A stretch of 17,680 nucleotides of DNA from Acidaminococcaceae bacterium (GTDB lineage: Bacteria; Bacillota; Negativicutes; Acidaminococcales; Acidaminococcaceae): contig DOSQ01000034.1 of the NCBI GenBank assembly GCA_003512125.1, positions 1 to 17,680 of the forward strand, given 5' to 3'. The notes beneath the pieces were generated by a model, which saw only the letters and a list, made by a program, of their open reading frames with translations, did not search any database and was not told the DNA's origin. Below are positions 1 through 6,967 of this stretch, piece by piece. How positions within the stretch are numbered: the stretch's first letter is position 1; every line of letters begins with the position of its first letter. Position numbers and translations under genes: made by a program.

Positions 1-249
1 TATTCAAACGAAGTCACGGAATGGATTAAAGCCATGTATGATCTGGATCTGACGGATAAAAATTATTTTGAAAACATGGAAAAAATCAAGGGAAAACCGG
101 TTGCGGAACTGACCCGGGATGAAATCCTGACCCGGATGACATTTCTGATCAGGGCAGAACGGTTTTGTGACGGAACGATAGAAGAAGCATTGAACGACGG
201 CACGCTGGAAGCGTTAAGCGTAAGGCTGCATGAGATTACCAAACCGTAA
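1..249 (+). CDS. 3' end of a small DUF6508-like protein (partial)
   Basis: The reading frame is open from base 1, so the gene starts outside the window; the in-frame ATG at 34 is probably internal because the upstream codons (reading YSNEVTEWIKAM) continue the same style of sequence. The visible 82 residues are acidic and soluble with no membrane segment. The C-terminal part FLIRAERFCDGTIEEAL followed by NDGTLEAL resembles the end of DUF6508 proteins, which as I recall carry an IRxERFCDG signature and a DGT motif near the C-terminus; this family match is from memory and only moderately sure. The function of that family is not known. It is followed by a hairpin (282-306) that could end its transcript, and it converges with the flavoprotein operon on the other strand. 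Confidence 0.7.
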   Translation, partial: YSNEVTEWIKAMYDLDLTDKNYFENMEKIKGKPVAELTRDEILTRMTFLIRAERFCDGTIEEALNDGTLEALSVRLHEITKP

Positions 250-281
250 AGCTGATGCAAAAGGGAGATTGCAACCATGGC

Positions 282-306
282 AAAGCCTGTCGTAAAGACG
301 GGCTTT
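282..306 (+). terminator. Hairpin after the DUF6508-like gene
   Basis: Arms AAAGCCTGTC (282-291) and GACGGGCTTT (297-306) pair over 10 bp with one T-G wobble around the loop GTAAA. The tail AATTTATCCTT is only a weak U tract, so termination may be incomplete. A 16-codon ORF starting at ATG 277 runs through the hairpin; I think it is incidental. Confidence 0.55.
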
Positions 307-370
307 AATTTATCCTTCATCAAATAATATAACGTGAGATAATGATTGCCTCTGTTATCCCTAACGCACA

Positions 371-411
371 CAGCGCGGCTTGCAAAAAAATGCAGGCCGC
401 GCTGTTATTTT
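371..411 (+). terminator. Strong rho-independent terminator hairpin
   Basis: Arms CAGCGCGGCTTGCA (371-384) and TGCAGGCCGCGCTG (391-404) pair over 14 bp with one T-G wobble, loop of six A, then TTATTTT. The U-rich tail makes it a terminator for + strand transcription. It also lies just past the stop of the minus-strand flavoprotein operon (433) and may act on that transcript too, although no U tract follows it on the minus strand. Confidence 0.8.
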
Positions 412-432
412 ACAAATTTATTTCAATTCTTA

Positions 433-1716
433 TTAAAATTTTCCCTGTTCCTTGAAAGTTCTTATGGCTGCCAGTTTGTCAAAGAGCGCGGGCCGGTCTT
501 TCCGGATTTCTTCATTGTGCTTCAGCACGTCCGTCCAGAAATTTTTGGGAACTTCATACTGGTTGAAGTGCCCGCAGTGTTTTTCATCCGCCAGCATGGA
601 GAAGAGATAATCAATTTCATCGTCCGCCAGGGTCCGCTTGATGCTGAGCGCACCGTACAGTTTTAACTGTTCCATGGGATCGTCGCAGTTAAATTCAAAG
701 GCGTCGTTCCACCATTTCGCGTACGCTTCGAAACCCTTTTTGCCGTCCAGCTCGTCCGCGACGGCATTGCCCGCGTGATATCCGCACATCATGGCGCCCT
801 GATTGATGACTTCGATATGGGCCGCGCTGTCGCCGATGGCCAGCACATTGCCGTGATACGGTTTGGAAAGGGATAAATAATTGCAACAGCCGCAGCCCTT
901 GCGCTGGATGATTCTGGCGTTTTTGAGGTTCGGCGTAAGGGGGCTGTCTTTTACAAGTTTTTCGAAAAAGGCGGCCGGCCTCATGTCCCCCAGTCCCATA
1001 ACGGTAAACTCGAGGGCGTCATCGCTTTCGGTGCTTTCGCCCACCATGATTTCCATGAACGGATGATAGACATCGCCGTAATACTGGATCCAGCTGTTGT
1101 GGGGGATGCCTTCCGTTCCTTCCAGCGTGTATTCACAGGTGAGGGGGATGCCCATGCACTGGTAGCCTTTATTCAGGCCGAAGATGGACGTGAGCCTGCG
1201 GTTCACGCCTTCTGCAATGATCAGTTTTTTCGCTTCCAGCTCATACTGCCCCCTGTCTCCGCGCAGGGTCAGGACGACGGATTTCCCGTTATCACGGCCT
1301 TTGAGTGCCATGGTATTGGTGCGGACCTCAACCCCCGCCTTTTCACATTGTTCCAGCAGACCGCGTAAAAGTTCCTTTTTATCAAACTTAAGGGCCGTGG
1401 GGCGCAGGTCTTCATGTTCGAAAGCAACCCGGTGCCCTTTCGGGGAATACATATAGTTATGCAGGATCGGGACCAGTTTTCCCCGGTAGGGAACCTCGAA
1501 CCCGTTCTTTGTGAAGAGCAGTTTCCCGTCCCCGGCCTTCAGCGTTTCTCCTTCGTACCCCTCGTCCAGCACGAACTGGGCGGAGCAGGCCCGGTTGACA
1601 GTCGTAATATCCCGCTTCATCTCGATAATGGTTACGCTCAGGCCTTTTTGCGCGGCGGTAAATCCTGCAAGGAGACCGGCGGGACCCGCGCCCACGATGA
1701 TAAGATCTTTCATCAT
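433..1716 (-). CDS. FixC/geranylgeranyl-reductase-family FAD oxidoreductase (paralog A)
   Basis: A 427-aa soluble flavoprotein. The N-terminal Rossmann motif GAGPAG (residues 9-14) and the acidic end of strand 2 (IE at 31-32) bind the ADP part of FAD. A second FAD motif, GNVLAIGDSAAHIEV (289-303), is typical of the FixC / geranylgeranyl reductase / ETF-QO group. A Cys in NRACS (C44) and a cysteine cluster GCGCC (274-278) stand out. The start is placed at the ATG pair 1716/1713, where the family's N-terminus begins, 10 bases beyond the ferredoxin stop with a GAGG ahead of it. It is the last gene of an operon with the ferredoxin and paralog B and very probably exchanges electrons with that ferredoxin. 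No C-terminal Fe-S domain as in ETF-QO is present. The substrate is unknown; a FixC role in electron bifurcation would need FixAB, which are not in the window. Confidence 0.88.
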   Translation of the reverse strand: MMKDLIIVGAGPAGLLAGFTAAQKGLSVTIIEMKRDITTVNRACSAQFVLDEGYEGETLKAGDGKLLFTKNGFEVPYRGKLVPILHNYMYSPKGHRVAFEHEDLRPTALKFDKKELLRGLLEQCEKAGVEVRTNTMALKGRDNGKSVVLTLRGDRGQYELEAKKLIIAEGVNRRLTSIFGLNKGYQCMGIPLTCEYTLEGTEGIPHNSWIQYYGDVYHPFMEIMVGESTESDDALEFTVMGLGDMRPAAFFEKLVKDSPLTPNLKNARIIQRKGCGCCNYLSLSKPYHGNVLAIGDSAAHIEVINQGAMMCGYHAGNAVADELDGKKGFEAYAKWWNDAFEFNCDDPMEQLKLYGALSIKRTLADDEIDYLFSMLADEKHCGHFNQYEVPKNFWTDVLKHNEEIRKDRPALFDKLAAIRTFKEQGKF

Positions 1717-1726
1717 GACCGCGCCC

Positions 1727-1909
1727 TCAATCTTTCCCGTCCGCCGCGATGGCCTGGACGGGGCAGGCTTTTTCGCAACTTCCGCAGTCCACACAGGTAC
1801 CGGGGTCTACATCGTAATAGCCGTCCTCTCCCTGGGAAATCGCCCCCACCGGGCAGAAGGTTGCGCAGGTGCCGCAGCCGACACATTCATCCGATATAAC
1901 ATGAGCCAT
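1727..1909 (-). CDS. 2x[4Fe-4S] ferredoxin, clostridial type
   Basis: A 60-aa protein with two classic CxxCxxCxxxCP cluster motifs: CVGCGTCATFCP and CVDCGSCEKACP, separated by a short acidic linker. This is the architecture of low-potential 8Fe-8S ferredoxins; FixX, the usual partner of FixC, is different and longer. The start is set at ATG 1909 because a perfect GAGGAGGA lies just ahead (1917-1924); the ORF could be opened to 1969, but the extra 20 residues fall in repeated leader DNA and do not look like ferredoxin. It sits between the two FixC-like genes, 122 bp after paralog B and 10 bp before paralog A. It is thus likely the electron donor or acceptor shared by both flavoproteins. Cytoplasmic. 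Confidence 0.92.
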   Translation of the reverse strand: MAHVISDECVGCGTCATFCPVGAISQGEDGYYDVDPGTCVDCGSCEKACPVQAIAADGKD

Positions 1910-1932
1910 CGTAAATTCCTCCTCGGTCATCG

Positions 1933-1990
1933 CATAAAAATTTTCGTTCAACGCAATTTTTTTAATCACAAAAGTTTTCGTTCAATGCAA
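1933..1990. repeat. Imperfect 24-nt direct repeat, 34-bp period
   Basis: Copy 1 at 1933-1956 and copy 2 at 1967-1990 match at 21 of 24 positions (core TTTTCGTTCAACGCAA / TTTTCGTTCAATGCAA). A further 15-nt match of 13 positions joins 1923-1937 to 2001-2015 (TCGGTCATCGCATAA / TCAGTCATCACATAA). The repeats occupy the leader of the ferredoxin gene, between it and paralog B. The period is not a multiple of three, so they are not coding repeats. Function unknown. Confidence 0.7.
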
Positions 1991-2031
1991 AAATAAATCA
2001 TCAGTCATCACATAACTGTTTGCTTCCGTAA

Positions 2032-3315
2032 TTAAATCTGTCCCATCTTCTGCATCTTCGCGTAGATTTCCGGACGATCCTTCTTAATCTTTTCCGAAGA
2101 AAGCCGGATGCAGTCCCAGATCAGCTTCGGGGTCAGGTACTGGCTGTAGGTGCCGTGCAGGTTATGTCCTTCGCAGAGGGAGAAAAGATAATCCAGCTCA
2201 TCGTCCGTATAGACAAAGGCCAGCGCGTATCCCTTGCTCACTTCCATGTAATCGTCGCTGTTAAACTCAAAGGAATCCTGCCACCATTTCGTATACGCCG
2301 CAAACCCCGGTTTGCCTTCCAGTTCCTCCGCAACGGCCGTTGCCGCCCTGTATCCGCACAGGAGTCCCCCCTGGGTTTCCACTTCCACCATGGCGGCGCA
2401 GTCGCCGATAGCCATGACATTGCCGCGGCAGGGTTCTTTCATGGCCATGAAAGGTTTCAGCCCGCAGCCGTTCTTCTTGATCAGCTTCGCGTTTTTGAAA
2501 TGTTTTGCCATGGGGCTCGCGGTGGTGAATTCTTCAAATATCTTCTTTGGCATCAGGCCCGGGGAACCGGTAATGGTCACTTCAAAAATGCCGTCCCCCT
2601 CCAGGCTGGGCCCGATGATGCAGGCTGTCTGGGAATGGTACGCATTGCCGTAGTACAGGTTCCAGCTGTTATTCTCAACGCCCGTGATTCCTTCCATAAG
2701 GTATTTCATGCTGTAGGCCATGCCCAGGTCCAGCACTTTATCCCCGGCCTGTCCCATACGCTGTTTGTTCAAACCGAACTTGCCGCAGACCGACGCGTTC
2801 ACGCCCTCGGCAATGATCAGCTTATCGCAGGCCAGGGTGAACTTTTTCCCTTTTTGCCGGAGGGTAAGCTCCACCCCGTTCCCCTTGTCCTTGCCGCCGA
2901 GGGCCAGGGTCCCCATCATGAATTCGACACCCTTCGCGGCACAGGCATCAAAGAGGCTCTTCAATAAAAACTGCTTGTCAAACTTATAGGAAAAAGGATC
3001 CTTCCCATCGTTCCTCGTAAAGCGGATGATGTGATCCTTGGGAGAATGGTAATACTTATTGTAAAGCGGAACCAGCTTCCCGGTATACGGAACCTCCAGC
3101 CCGCATTTCGTAAAGACCAGCTTCTGCCCCTCGATTTTGAGGGCGTCCGCTTCGTATTCGTCGTCGATGATAAACTGCATGGAACAGGCCCGGTTGAGCT
3201 TATCCATGTTGTTCTTCATCTCAATTACGGTGGGCGTGATCCCTCTTTCCGCCAGCTTCAGCGCCGCCATCAGGCCGGCGGGACCCGCGCCCGCGATCAC
3301 GATGTCTTTTTTCAT
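2032..3315 (-). CDS. FixC/geranylgeranyl-reductase-family FAD oxidoreductase (paralog B)
   Basis: A 427-aa paralog of the flavoprotein at 433-1716, equal in length and collinear throughout. GAGPAG (9-14) and GNVMAIGDCAAMVEV (298-312) are the FAD motifs. Shared blocks include NRACS (41-45), KLIIAEGVN, NNSW/HNSW with YYG, the QG..CGY segment after the GD motif, KWW..(A/S)FEFN and a KDRP stretch near the C-terminus. In the region where A has GCGCC, B has GCGLK (283-287). The start at ATG 3315 has GGAGGAG four bases upstream; a longer frame to 3399 has no such site. It is the first gene of the operon, with a 5' leader of roughly 110 nt behind a consensus promoter. Likely a cytoplasmic, ferredoxin-linked redox enzyme; substrate unknown. 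Confidence 0.88.
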   Translation of the reverse strand: MKKDIVIAGAGPAGLMAALKLAERGITPTVIEMKNNMDKLNRACSMQFIIDDEYEADALKIEGQKLVFTKCGLEVPYTGKLVPLYNKYYHSPKDHIIRFTRNDGKDPFSYKFDKQFLLKSLFDACAAKGVEFMMGTLALGGKDKGNGVELTLRQKGKKFTLACDKLIIAEGVNASVCGKFGLNKQRMGQAGDKVLDLGMAYSMKYLMEGITGVENNSWNLYYGNAYHSQTACIIGPSLEGDGIFEVTITGSPGLMPKKIFEEFTTASPMAKHFKNAKLIKKNGCGLKPFMAMKEPCRGNVMAIGDCAAMVEVETQGGLLCGYRAATAVAEELEGKPGFAAYTKWWQDSFEFNSDDYMEVSKGYALAFVYTDDELDYLFSLCEGHNLHGTYSQYLTPKLIWDCIRLSSEKIKKDRPEIYAKMQKMGQI

Positions 3316-3434
3316 TGGCTCCTCCTTTTCTACACGCCGAAAAATATCTATGGAAAAACTGACGCACATAGTTTTTCCGTTATCTTCATATATTTCCACG
3401 GACAGGCAACTCGCAGGAATTATCTTTCAATTAT

Positions 3435-3463
3435 AGAATAGTATCGCACGTTCCCAGTGTCAA
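3435..3463 (-). promoter_or_regulatory. Sigma-A promoter of the flavoprotein-ferredoxin operon
   Basis: Read on the minus strand: TTGACA (3463-3458), a 17-bp spacer, TATTCT (3440-3435). The -35 is a perfect match and the -10 differs from consensus at one position. Transcription should start near 3428. Confidence 0.8.
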
Positions 3464-3501
3464 GACTCCGGAAAGGAATATTATCTGGGTTGCGTACTAT
3501 T

Positions 3502-3528
3502 TTGTTATAAATAGAAATGTGATAAAAT
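3502..3528 (+). promoter_or_regulatory. Candidate promoter for the preA-like gene
   Basis: TTGTTA (3502-3507) and TAAAAT (3523-3528) with a short 15-bp spacer in a very AT-rich stretch. The 306-bp gap 3316-3621 otherwise holds only the minus-strand promoter and no ORF or clear hairpin. Weak call. Confidence 0.35.
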
Positions 3529-3621
3529 ATAGTAATAACATGGGGATAGTGTATGCTAAATTTGCCTTTTTTATAAATTAACATGCTTAAAAAGAGTTTA
3601 AAAGACTGAGGTGAACCATCT

Positions 3622-5121
3622 ATGACGAAACAGCGAATCCTTCGTATTAAAGAAGAAGCCGGCCGCTGCCTGCTCTGCCATGAGCCAAAGTGTAACGCTG
3701 CCTGTCCACATGGAATTGATGTCGGCCGAATTGTGCGGGCGCTGAATTTTGAGAACCGGGTTGGAACCCGGCGTCGCCTGCCGGTCATTCATTATTGTGA
3801 AAACTGCAATGCTCCCTGTATGCAGGCATGTCGACGGGGCAAACTGGATGTACCGGTGCGGATTAAGGATTTACTTTGCGATCTTTACGGCCTGCATGTG
3901 GAAATACCAAAAACAAAAATCGATCTTTCCATTGACTTTTGCGGTGTGCACTGCGAGAATCCCTTCTTTTTGTCTTCTTCCGTGGTGGGCAGCAATTATG
4001 ATATGGTGGCCAAGGCGTTTTCCATGGGCTGGGGCGGCGTTTGCTTCAAAACGATTTCGTTCATGGATATCAGGGAAGTATCCCCACGTTTTTCGGCCTT
4101 GTCTAAAGAAGGTCGATCATTTATTGGCTTTAAAAATATAGAACAGCTTTCCGACCATACTTATGAAGAAAATCTTGACTTTCTGCGGCGCCTGAAACAG
4201 GATTTCCCAGGCAAGGTCATTATCGCTTCGATTATGGGGCGTAACGAAGAAGAGTGGACGCGCTTGGCCCGGGATATGGAAACGGTAGGCGTGGACATGA
4301 TTGAATGTAATTTTTCCTGTCCTCAGATGTCGGGGAAAGGCCTTGGCGCGGAAATCGGAGAAAGCCCGGAACTGACAGCTCGTTACACTGCCGCGGTGCG
4401 AAAAGGTACGAAGCTGCCTGTGCTGGCGAAGATGACGCCTAACATTACTCACATGGAAGAACCTGCAAAGGCTGCCGTAGCTGCGGGGGCAGACGGCATT
4501 GCTGCCATCAATACGATCCGGAGTATCATGAACATTGATTTGAATACCTTTTTGTCAGAACCGCGGGTGAACGGCCAAAGCATCGAGGGCGGGTATTCGG
4601 GCAAAGCAGTGAAACCGATTGCCTTGCGTTTTATCAACGAGATGCGTAAAGATCCGGCGTTGGCGGAAATCCCCATCAGCGGTATGGGCGGCATTGAAAA
4701 CTGGCGGGACGCCATGGAGTTTTTGCTTATGGGCTGCGGGAACCTGCAGGTTACGACGGCTGTGATGCAATACGGATATCGCATCATTGATGACTTGAAG
4801 GAAGGCCTCAGCGATTACCTGGCATTGCGTGGGTTCACAAGAGTGCAGGATATCGTGGGAATGGCGCTGCCTTACATAGTAACAGCGGAAGAACTTGATC
4901 GCAGCAACATCCAGTTCCCGCGTTTTGTGCGGAACGATTGCATTGGCTGCGGACGTTGTTATATTTCCTGCTACGATGGCGGCCATCAGGCAATACGGCT
5001 GGATGCCGAGGATAAGCCTGTATTGGATTTACACAAGTGCGTGGGCTGCCATCTTTGTCTTTTGGTGTGTCCCGTTCATGCCATTGAAGCCGGAAAGCGT
5101 GTGCAGAAGCATGCAGGTTAA
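3622..5121 (+). CDS. preA: PreA-like dihydropyrimidine dehydrogenase subunit with an added N-terminal PreT-type Fe-S domain
   Basis: A 499-aa Fe-S flavoprotein. Residues 1-85 form the helical Fe-S domain usually found at the start of PreT, GltD or DPD (C16, C19, C24, C28 then C59, C62, C66, C70). Residues about 100-400 are an FMN-binding TIM barrel of the dihydroorotate/dihydropyrimidine dehydrogenase class, with NFSCPQ (230-235), AKMTPNIT, INTI, YSGKAVKPIALRFI and a GMGGI phosphate loop. The C-terminus has two more [4Fe-4S] motifs (C440/443/446/450 and C473/476/479/483). It closely resembles E. coli PreA, which reduces uracil/thymine with PreT. The FAD and NADPH domains of PreT are absent, and no preT lies next to it, so its electron donor is open. 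The residue aligned to the catalytic Cys of mammalian DPD is Ile245. ATG 3622 follows GAGGTGA by 7 bases. Adenine deaminase is downstream, suggesting nucleobase metabolism. Confidence 0.85.
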   Translation: MTKQRILRIKEEAGRCLLCHEPKCNAACPHGIDVGRIVRALNFENRVGTRRRLPVIHYCENCNAPCMQACRRGKLDVPVRIKDLLCDLYGLHVEIPKTKIDLSIDFCGVHCENPFFLSSSVVGSNYDMVAKAFSMGWGGVCFKTISFMDIREVSPRFSALSKEGRSFIGFKNIEQLSDHTYEENLDFLRRLKQDFPGKVIIASIMGRNEEEWTRLARDMETVGVDMIECNFSCPQMSGKGLGAEIGESPELTARYTAAVRKGTKLPVLAKMTPNITHMEEPAKAAVAAGADGIAAINTIRSIMNIDLNTFLSEPRVNGQSIEGGYSGKAVKPIALRFINEMRKDPALAEIPISGMGGIENWRDAMEFLLMGCGNLQVTTAVMQYGYRIIDDLKEGLSDYLALRGFTRVQDIVGMALPYIVTAEELDRSNIQFPRFVRNDCIGCGRCYISCYDGGHQAIRLDAEDKPVLDLHKCVGCHLCLLVCPVHAIEAGKRVQKHAG

Positions 5122-5233
5122 ACAGTTGGACAGTGATTTCAGGGCAGTCCTTACTTTTGCGTCAAAGATTGCGACAGAACGCGTTATGCATAGGAGTAAG
5201 AAGTAATTGCAGAAAACAGGAGGAAACAGACAG

Positions 5234-6967
5234 ATGGATTTCTGGCGTGCAAGCAGTTTGGAAGAACAGATAGACGTGGCGGCAGGAAGGCAGGAGGCTG
5301 ACCTTGTATTAAAGGGGGGCCATGTGTTTAATGTGTTCCTTAGATCCTGGGAGGACGCAGATGTTGCCATCAGCGGCAATAAGATCGTGGGTATCGGCAA
5401 GTATACGGGTAAACAGAATCTTGACGTGACGGGCCTGTACCTGACACCGGGGCTGATGGATGCCCACGTGCATTTTGAAAGTTCCATGCTTTCGCCCCGG
5501 GAAATGATAAAGGTGCTGCTGCTGAACGGGGTGACCGGCGCTATTACTGACCCTCATGAGATTACCAATGTGTTAGGGGAAAACGGATTCCGGTTTATGC
5601 TGGAAGAAACGGCGGGTGTTCCCTTTTCCGCGTACCTGATGGTTCCTTCCTGTGTGCCGGCTACGGATATGGATACGTCTGGCGCGCGGATCACGCCAGA
5701 GAACATGGAACGGCTTCGTAACCTGAGCCCGCGGGTGCTGGGGCTGGCGGAAATGATGAACTTCCCCGGAATTCTGTATAAACAACAACTGGAAATGGAT
5801 AAGCTGAAGCTGTTCTACAAACAGAAAATGGATGGGCATGCGCCCGGCATTACAGATAAAGAACTGAATGCTTATGTTGCGTCCGGTATTACGACGGAGC
5901 ATGAGTGTGTGACGCCTGCCGAAGCTCTGGAAAAAGTGAAACGCGGTATGTACGTGTTCCTCAGGGAAGGCAGCGCGGCCCATAATCTGGTGGATCTGCT
6001 TCCGGTTCTTACTAAAGCGGACAACCGGCGTCTGTGCCTGTGCAGTGACGACCGCCATGCAGACGACCTGATAGAGCAGGGCAGCATCAACTATCTGCTG
6101 GAGATTGGCGTGGCGCAGGGGTATCATGCAGAAGATCTGATCCCCATGGCGACGCTGAATATTGCCGAGTGTTACGGACTGCCACAGACCGGGGCGCTGG
6201 CTCCAGGGTATCTGGCGGATATTGCGGTGTTTGAAAACCTGCAGTCCTTTCAGCCGGTCCATGTGGTGAAGGGAGGCGCAGTGGTAGTAAAAAACCGCAA
6301 GCTGTTATGGAAGAGCGACCCGGTACTGAAGATGCCGGGGCAGTCCATGAACATGCCTGCGGTTACGGTAAACGATTTTAAAATTCCTGCAAGGACTGGT
6401 CGCAGGATGCGGGTGATCGGCATCAGCCAGACGCAGTTGCTGACCTCGAAGCTGCATCTGGAACCGGCGGTTCGGAATGGCGAGGCTGTCAGCGATACGA
6501 AACGGGACATCCTGAAGATGGCAGTGTGTGAACGGCACCACAATACGGGCAACATCGGGCTGGGTTTTGTTTACGGATTTGGCTTGAAGAAGGGCGCTAT
6601 CGCTACCACGGTAGGGCACGACTCCCATAATTTGTCTGTGGTTGGAACTAACGATGAGGATATGGTGGTTGCCGTGAACCGTTTGCGTGAGATCGGTGGA
6701 GGGCTGATTGTCGTGTCGGAAGGGCAGGTAAGGGCTACGGTGCCTCTTGCTATAGCCGGCCTCATGAGCGACCGGGATGCGGTAGCCGTGAATGCACAGA
6801 TAAGACAGCTGGAATTCTGGGTAAAGGAACTGGGCATACCGGAAGAGTTCAGTACCTTTATGATTCTGGCTTTCCTGTCCCTGCCGGTAATTCCGGAACT
6901 GCGGCTGACAGACCGCGGTCTGGTGGACGTGGTGCGCTTCGAACATGTGGATCTTTGGTGCGATTAG
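5234..6967 (+). CDS. ade: Adenine deaminase
   Basis: Hydrolyses adenine to hypoxanthine and ammonia in purine salvage or catabolism. The protein has 577 aa, about the usual length of AdeC/Ade enzymes. It is an amidohydrolase: the metal-binding HxH is in DAHVHFESS (H78, H80), followed by TDPHEITNVLG, DGHAPGI, TEHECVTPAEA and CSDDRHADDL (270-279), the last supplying the late acidic and His residues of the active site. The C-terminal part with GFGLKKGAIATTVGHDSHN is characteristic of adenine deaminases. The start is ATG 5234, 10 bases after AGGAGG (5218-5223); a TTG at 5207 has no comparable site. It follows the preA-like gene by 112 bp with no terminator seen, so one transcript is likely. Its stop overlaps the stop of the convergent mscS-like gene by 4 bp. 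Confidence 0.93.
   Translation: MDFWRASSLEEQIDVAAGRQEADLVLKGGHVFNVFLRSWEDADVAISGNKIVGIGKYTGKQNLDVTGLYLTPGLMDAHVHFESSMLSPREMIKVLLLNGVTGAITDPHEITNVLGENGFRFMLEETAGVPFSAYLMVPSCVPATDMDTSGARITPENMERLRNLSPRVLGLAEMMNFPGILYKQQLEMDKLKLFYKQKMDGHAPGITDKELNAYVASGITTEHECVTPAEALEKVKRGMYVFLREGSAAHNLVDLLPVLTKADNRRLCLCSDDRHADDLIEQGSINYLLEIGVAQGYHAEDLIPMATLNIAECYGLPQTGALAPGYLADIAVFENLQSFQPVHVVKGGAVVVKNRKLLWKSDPVLKMPGQSMNMPAVTVNDFKIPARTGRRMRVIGISQTQLLTSKLHLEPAVRNGEAVSDTKRDILKMAVCERHHNTGNIGLGFVYGFGLKKGAIATTVGHDSHNLSVVGTNDEDMVVAVNRLREIGGGLIVVSEGQVRATVPLAIAGLMSDRDAVAVNAQIRQLEFWVKELGIPEEFSTFMILAFLSLPVIPELRLTDRGLVDVVRFEHVDLWCD

Noticed and set aside
277..327. 16-codon ORF with AGGGAGA ahead
   Set aside because: It is very short and runs through a hairpin that itself explains the sequence; no evidence of selection as a peptide can be seen.
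2155..2967. 270-codon + strand frame inside flavoprotein paralog B
   Set aside because: Antisense shadow of a recognised flavoprotein gene.
5207..5233. TTG start giving nine extra residues on adenine deaminase
   Set aside because: AGGAGG at 5218-5223 lies inside that extension and points to ATG 5234; the family length (577) agrees.
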